Source of the DNA: Candidatus Gastranaerophilales bacterium
GTDB lineage: Bacteria > Cyanobacteriota > Vampirovibrionia > Gastranaerophilales > Gastranaerophilaceae
DNA length: 64,000 nucleotides
Assembly (NCBI GenBank): GCA_944324365.1
Contig: CALUWA010000001.1
Location: forward strand, 243,707 to 307,706
Direction: 5' to 3'
Shown here: positions 61,359 through 64,000 of the stretch, piece after piece
Layout: every line of letters starts with the position of its first letter
Numbering within the stretch: the first letter of the stretch is position 1
The notes under the pieces: model-generated
Databases searched by the model: none
What the model was told of the DNA's origin: nothing
Seen by the model: only the letters and a program-made list of their open reading frames with translations
Program-made: the position numbers and the translations under genes

Positions 61359-62114
61359 ATGTTTGACAAAAAAAATGTTATATTAGTATTAATCCTTATT
61401 GCAATATTTGGTGGTATTATAGCGTTTAATCACAAACGGCCCCGCCCTGTCGAAACATTAAGTGCATACATAAGCTCGGATTCAGTTTCAATTCAAGCCG
61501 ACAACTCCGGAAAAATAAAATCACTCAGCGTAAAACAGGACGAAAAAGTGCAAAAGGGACAAGTCATTGCCGAAATTGAAACTTCAAAATCAGTAGTTAA
61601 ATCCGTTGACCCTAGTTCCCAAACACATAAACCGACGGAACAGGAATATGAAAATGTGGCAATTATGTATAAAGACGGGGTTATTTCGCAAGAAGAATAC
61701 GACAAACACCTTGCTAACCTCAAAAAAGCAGAAACTCAATCTGAAAAACCTGTCAGCCAAGTTGTTTATACATCGCATATAACAAAAATTTATGCACCGA
61801 TTGACGGCACTATTGTCCTAAATAACTTAAAAGAAGGAGATTCTATAACCAAAGAAGCAATACTTGCAAAAGTTAATTCTTCCCATAAAGAAGTTAAAGC
61901 GTACTTCCCTGTTTCAACTGAAAAGGAAATACAAACAGGAAGAGAGGTGAACATCACAGTTATTAAGTATCCGGAAAAAACTTTCACAGGAAAAATTAAT
62001 ATCGTATCAGAAGCGGAATCAAAAGGTATTCCGGTAACAATAACTTTTGACGAGGACACATCAAACTTGGATTTTCAAAACGGAGATTCGGTAATTGTAA
62101 AGATTAAGAAATAA
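61359..62114 (+). CDS. HlyD-type membrane fusion protein, compact
   Basis: The ATG at 61359 follows GGGTGAGG. The 251-residue protein has one N-terminal helix (VILVLILIAIFGGIIAF, ~7-23), a split lipoyl/barrel-sandwich domain (ISSDSVSIQADNSGKIKSLS ~39-58 and KIYAPIDGTIVLNNLKEGDS ~141-160), a short helical hairpin with DGVISQEEYDKHLANL between them, and a beta-barrel tail. It is an adaptor of the HlyD/EmrA superfamily, but no transporter partner is next to it. It could link an inner-membrane exporter to the outer envelope; relation to the prepilins is unproven. Confidence 0.78.
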   Translation: MFDKKNVILVLILIAIFGGIIAFNHKRPRPVETLSAYISSDSVSIQADNSGKIKSLSVKQDEKVQKGQVIAEIETSKSVVKSVDPSSQTHKPTEQEYENVAIMYKDGVISQEEYDKHLANLKKAETQSEKPVSQVVYTSHITKIYAPIDGTIVLNNLKEGDSITKEAILAKVNSSHKEVKAYFPVSTEKEIQTGREVNITVIKYPEKTFTGKINIVSEAESKGIPVTITFDEDTSNLDFQNGDSVIVKIKK

Positions 62115-62184
62115 TTAGGCAAAAATACGAATTTTTGAATTTTATATTCAGTGTAAAATCTGTGTGTAAAAAGAAGTAGAAGAT

Positions 62185-62868
62185 ATGATACCAGCGATTA
62201 ACAACAATTCGAATAATAACGCTTATAACTCCTTTAAAAGCGCAAACAATGTAAAAAAGGGTTATATTGCAAGACGTTATCATACCAGTGAAAGCGTTGA
62301 ATTTAAAACGAAAATGAAAGCTGCCACAGGAGCCATAATCGGTACAACCCTGCCGCTCTTGTACTTTACACGTAAAAATCCCGGATTAAAAAATATTATC
62401 CACATGAAATACGGCCTAAAAGAAATGCTTATAACAAGTATTACCGGTATTACAGGCGGAGCAACCTTTGGAATGATAGGAGAAACACATAAAAAAAGAG
62501 AAAGAAAACGTAAAGAAGCCGTATTTCAAATCATGAACTGTACCTTGCCGCTTATAGGAGTTGCCGGATTTTTGAAGCTTTCGGATAAAGTTAAAGGCCT
62601 TAATAATAAACCTGCAAAAGTTGCAGGAACCATAGCCGGGGTCGGAATTGGAATGTGGGGAGGTGCAAAACTTTCCAATCTTATTAATGATCCTAAAGAT
62701 ATTGAACCGGACAGAAAAATAGGCATCAAAGATGCAATAGCAAATATCGACGATGTATTTAGCGCGCTTGTACTTGCAAAATTCCCTTATATTGATAAAT
62801 TGCATATAGAGAAGCTTCTTCCTGTAATATTTGCCTGGTGCGGCTACCGTGCAGGACAAAGTAACTAA
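62185..62868 (+). CDS. Hypothetical membrane protein
   Basis: No family was recognised. The 227-residue protein begins with an Asn-rich stretch (MIPAINNNSNNNAYNSFKSA), followed by hydrophobic glycine-containing segments at ~50-65 (ATGAIIGTTLPLLYF), ~85-100 (ITSITGITGGATFGMI), ~118-132 (CTLPLIGVAGFL) and ~150-168 (VAGTIAGVGIGMWGGA), linked by very basic loops (HKKRERKRKEA). It matches the style of other unassigned membrane proteins in this window. The upstream region shares a TGTAAAA/GTGTGTAAA block with the HD-GYP gene. Confidence 0.6.
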   Translation: MIPAINNNSNNNAYNSFKSANNVKKGYIARRYHTSESVEFKTKMKAATGAIIGTTLPLLYFTRKNPGLKNIIHMKYGLKEMLITSITGITGGATFGMIGETHKKRERKRKEAVFQIMNCTLPLIGVAGFLKLSDKVKGLNNKPAKVAGTIAGVGIGMWGGAKLSNLINDPKDIEPDRKIGIKDAIANIDDVFSALVLAKFPYIDKLHIEKLLPVIFAWCGYRAGQSN

Positions 62869-62913
62869 AGAAATTATCAATTTATTTTCGGGATTTTGAG
62901 CCTCATCAGAAAT

Positions 62914-63177
62914 TTACCACGGGTAATCGTCCGGAATTTCCCAGCCGTTAAGTTGGATTAATTTTGTGCAGTAAGCGCAATTTTGACAACCTTTCCTGCA
63001 GCCCCAAGTGCCATTGGTAAACAATGATTCGCGTCTGCCATCCCAGCCAAATACATACGGATCTAAAAATCCATACTTTGTTTTGCGGTAGACCCGAAAT
63101 ATAAACGCTTTGAAAAATTAAATCCAAATCTATTTCGGGGATTTGTATCTCTAAATACTCCATTAACAAATTTCCCG
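62914..63177 (-). pseudogene. Frameshifted 3' fragment of a prepilin-like gene
   Basis: Reading the minus strand back from the stop at 62914-62916 gives a C-terminus ending LIQLNGWEIPDDYPW, nearly the same as the end of the 33038 product (YDGWEIKDDYPWW). The open part includes DPYVFGWDGRRESLF and Cys-rich GCRKGCQNCAYC. In another frame just upstream, FVNGVFRDTNPRNRFGFNF resembles the VNG..NPNRFG segment of such proteins, so at least one frameshift (near 63080-63110) separates the two. The sequence stops abruptly at about 63177 where the 100-bp repeat begins. The start and prepilin leader are lost. Confidence 0.75.
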
Positions 63178-63179
63178 TC

Positions 63180-63279
63180 ATTGCGAGCTCGGATTTTCGG
63201 TAGGGCGCCGTGGCACGAAGTGCCCCAGCCCGTTAGTTGGAGCCGGACGTTACTCCGACGACAACCCGAATAATCCGAT
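63180..63279 (+). repeat. 100-bp dispersed repeat, copy 2
   Basis: It is the partner of 17721-17820, same orientation, about 97 % identical by eye. Its left edge is the break point of the prepilin pseudogene. Confidence 0.9.
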
Positions 63280-63282
63280 GTT

Positions 63283-63424
63283 TTGCGACGAAGCAATCCA
63301 TAGATCGCGGACAGGCTTCACCTTCCGCGATGACATGTGACCGGCAAGATATGCAAGAACCTGTCATCGCGCACTCCGTTGCGCGATCTTTTTCCTGGAT
63401 TGCTTCGCTTACGCTCGCAATGAC
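63283..63424 (+). repeat. Palindromic dispersed element, copy 3
   Basis: TTGCGACGAAGCAATCCATA to GCTCGCAATGACG, same as 25296-25453 but missing the first ~12 bp. Internal CGCGGAC..CCGCGATG and TCATCGCGCACTCCG pairs are retained. Confidence 0.88.
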
Positions 63425-63439
63425 GCCTGGGAAAAGTGC

Positions 63440-63797
63440 GTCAGGCGAACGTGCACGAAGTGCAATAGTGAGCCGTGAAAGAATTTGAGCTTTGCTCAAA
63501 TAACATTTTGGCATTGAGCGTTAGCGAAATGCAGAGAACATTTGCGTGTTTTCTCTTTCTGCCTTCTTTTGCAGTTGAGAGCTCTGCTCGAAACGTGCAA
63601 AATGGCTTCACTCTTTCTTTCGGTCGTGAACGGTTCATTTCTTTCTCTGCTTGGTTGTTCGCGTATTACGAGTTCCAGAGCATTGCCCTTCGGCAACGCT
63701 CTTCACTCTACGCTCACAATCCGCTTTGCCTCGCAAATAAAGAGAAAGAAGTGAACATGAACGGTAGTTTTGCACTAAAAAGGTACCGATATCATGA
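63440..63797 (+). repeat. Half copy of MITE-like element with end B
   Basis: 63440-63560 matches 40525-40650. 63561-63725 matches 18180-18343. 63751-63797 matches the right end 40690-40745, but the terminal repeat has decayed (CGATATCATGAATCG in place of CGATAACATGGGTTATG). The hairpin arms GTTCATTTCTTTCTCT / AGAGAAAGAAGTGAAC flank the inserted ~100-bp segment. No gene lies inside. Confidence 0.75.
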
Positions 63798-63810
63798 ATC
63801 GTTTTTCTCG

Positions 63811-63841
63811 CAAAAAAAAAAACGACTTTTTCGGAGTCGTT
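63811..63841 (-). terminator. Terminator for a gene entering from the right
   Basis: AACGACT (63821-63827) and AGTCGTT (63835-63841) form the stem; on the minus strand a run of about 11 T follows. It lies ~57 bp beyond the stop at 63898. Confidence 0.8.
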
Positions 63842-63897
63842 AAGGAAATTTTTTAAAAGGGTATTTTATATATTTTTATTTTTTGTTTTATTTGTTT

Positions 63898-63999
63898 TTA
63901 TTTCTTTTTGTTTATTTTTTTGTTTTTTTTTTGTTTTTGTTTGTTGCTTTGTTTTGCATTTTCACGCAGCGTGGAAATACCCATTACTGTATGGGAATT
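63898..63999 (-). CDS. Lysine-rich C-terminal tail of a gene cut by the window edge (tentative)
   Basis: Reading in from the right edge on the minus strand, one frame stays open for 33 codons: NSHTVMGISTLRENAKQSNK, then a Gln/Asn/Lys-only stretch ending in KKK and TAA at 63898-63900. A good terminator follows on the same strand, which supports a gene ending here. Function unknown; only the tail is seen. The underlying DNA is almost pure A/T with G interruptions, so the tail may be a simple-sequence expansion. Alternatively the frame is chance and the gene ends at the TGA at 63962. Confidence 0.35.
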   Translation of the reverse strand, partial: NSHTVMGISTLRENAKQSNKQKQKKNKKINKKK

Positions 64000-64000
64000 G

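Noticed and set aside
63233..63843. Several overlapping frames of 65-122 codons on both strands
   Set aside because: All lie in repeat copies shared with 18, 25 and 40 kb; open frames on both strands at once reflect repeat composition, not genes.

Overview
The window looks like chromosome from an AT-rich, non-photosynthetic relative of Cyanobacteria, most likely a gut Gastranaerophilales/Melainabacteria (Vampirovibrionia) member. This is inferred, not proven. The pointers are several prepilin-like proteins of the style usual in that group (FTLAEVLITLGIIG-type leaders, C-termini ending near DDYPW), a minCDE operon, DapL for lysine/peptidoglycan synthesis, GlgA/GlgC glycogen synthesis, KdsA (implying a Kdo-containing outer membrane) and several poorly characterised membrane proteins. 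No photosynthesis gene, complete transposase, integrase, tRNA, rRNA or CRISPR array was seen.

Layout. 1-7954: start of lgt, TPR lipoproteins and TPR membrane proteins, and a two-gene unit with a GLUG-repeat protein that has helical ends plus an HExxH putative metallopeptidase. 7958-17643: two orphan sugar-type ABC permeases, ruvB, dapL, a 1,188-residue zinc-ribbon/degenerate-ATPase/helical-repeat protein, glgA and a small membrane protein. 17644-18502 is a repeat-filled gap. 18503-32916: leuC, an ECF sigma factor with an anti-sigma protein, unknown membrane proteins, glgC, an HD-GYP protein, apt, two glycosyltransferases, HU and lysS. 33038-34198 is a prepilin gene with an 11-G tract near its start and about 120 codons of repeat-derived sequence before its prepilin motif. 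34199-40216: SDR-tcdA-secG-Nudix operon, a transglycosylase-like protein with an EF-hand, and minCDE. 40267-40751 is a MITE-like element. 40811-53186: HEAT protein-queC-DUF366-SPOR operon, gatB, a sugar isomerase-like SIS protein with a GT-C enzyme, kdsA-MBL-pheS, a transporter and a ferritin-like protein.

53371-61268 is the most distinctive region. Four prepilin-like genes lie in one minus-strand operon, three of them large (729-935 residues for two, 330 for the third). The three share a hidden common architecture: a prepilin leader, an HGxYxC module, a glycine-rich VGGGGAGG block, and a last-residue motif of the form GAVVIVW. A fifth prepilin-like gene is divergently transcribed from a near-consensus promoter. 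I infer a surface fibre or tip-adhesin set assembled by a type II/IV pilus-like machine whose motor genes lie outside the window.

The right end (62869-64000) holds a frameshifted 3' fragment of a prepilin gene cut off by a repeat cluster, and the lysine-rich tail of a gene entering from the right.

At least three families of GC-richer palindromic repeats recur at 17.7-18.4, 25.2-25.45, 33.1-33.5, 40.27-40.75 and 63.18-63.8 kb. All comparisons were made by eye, and no database search was possible.
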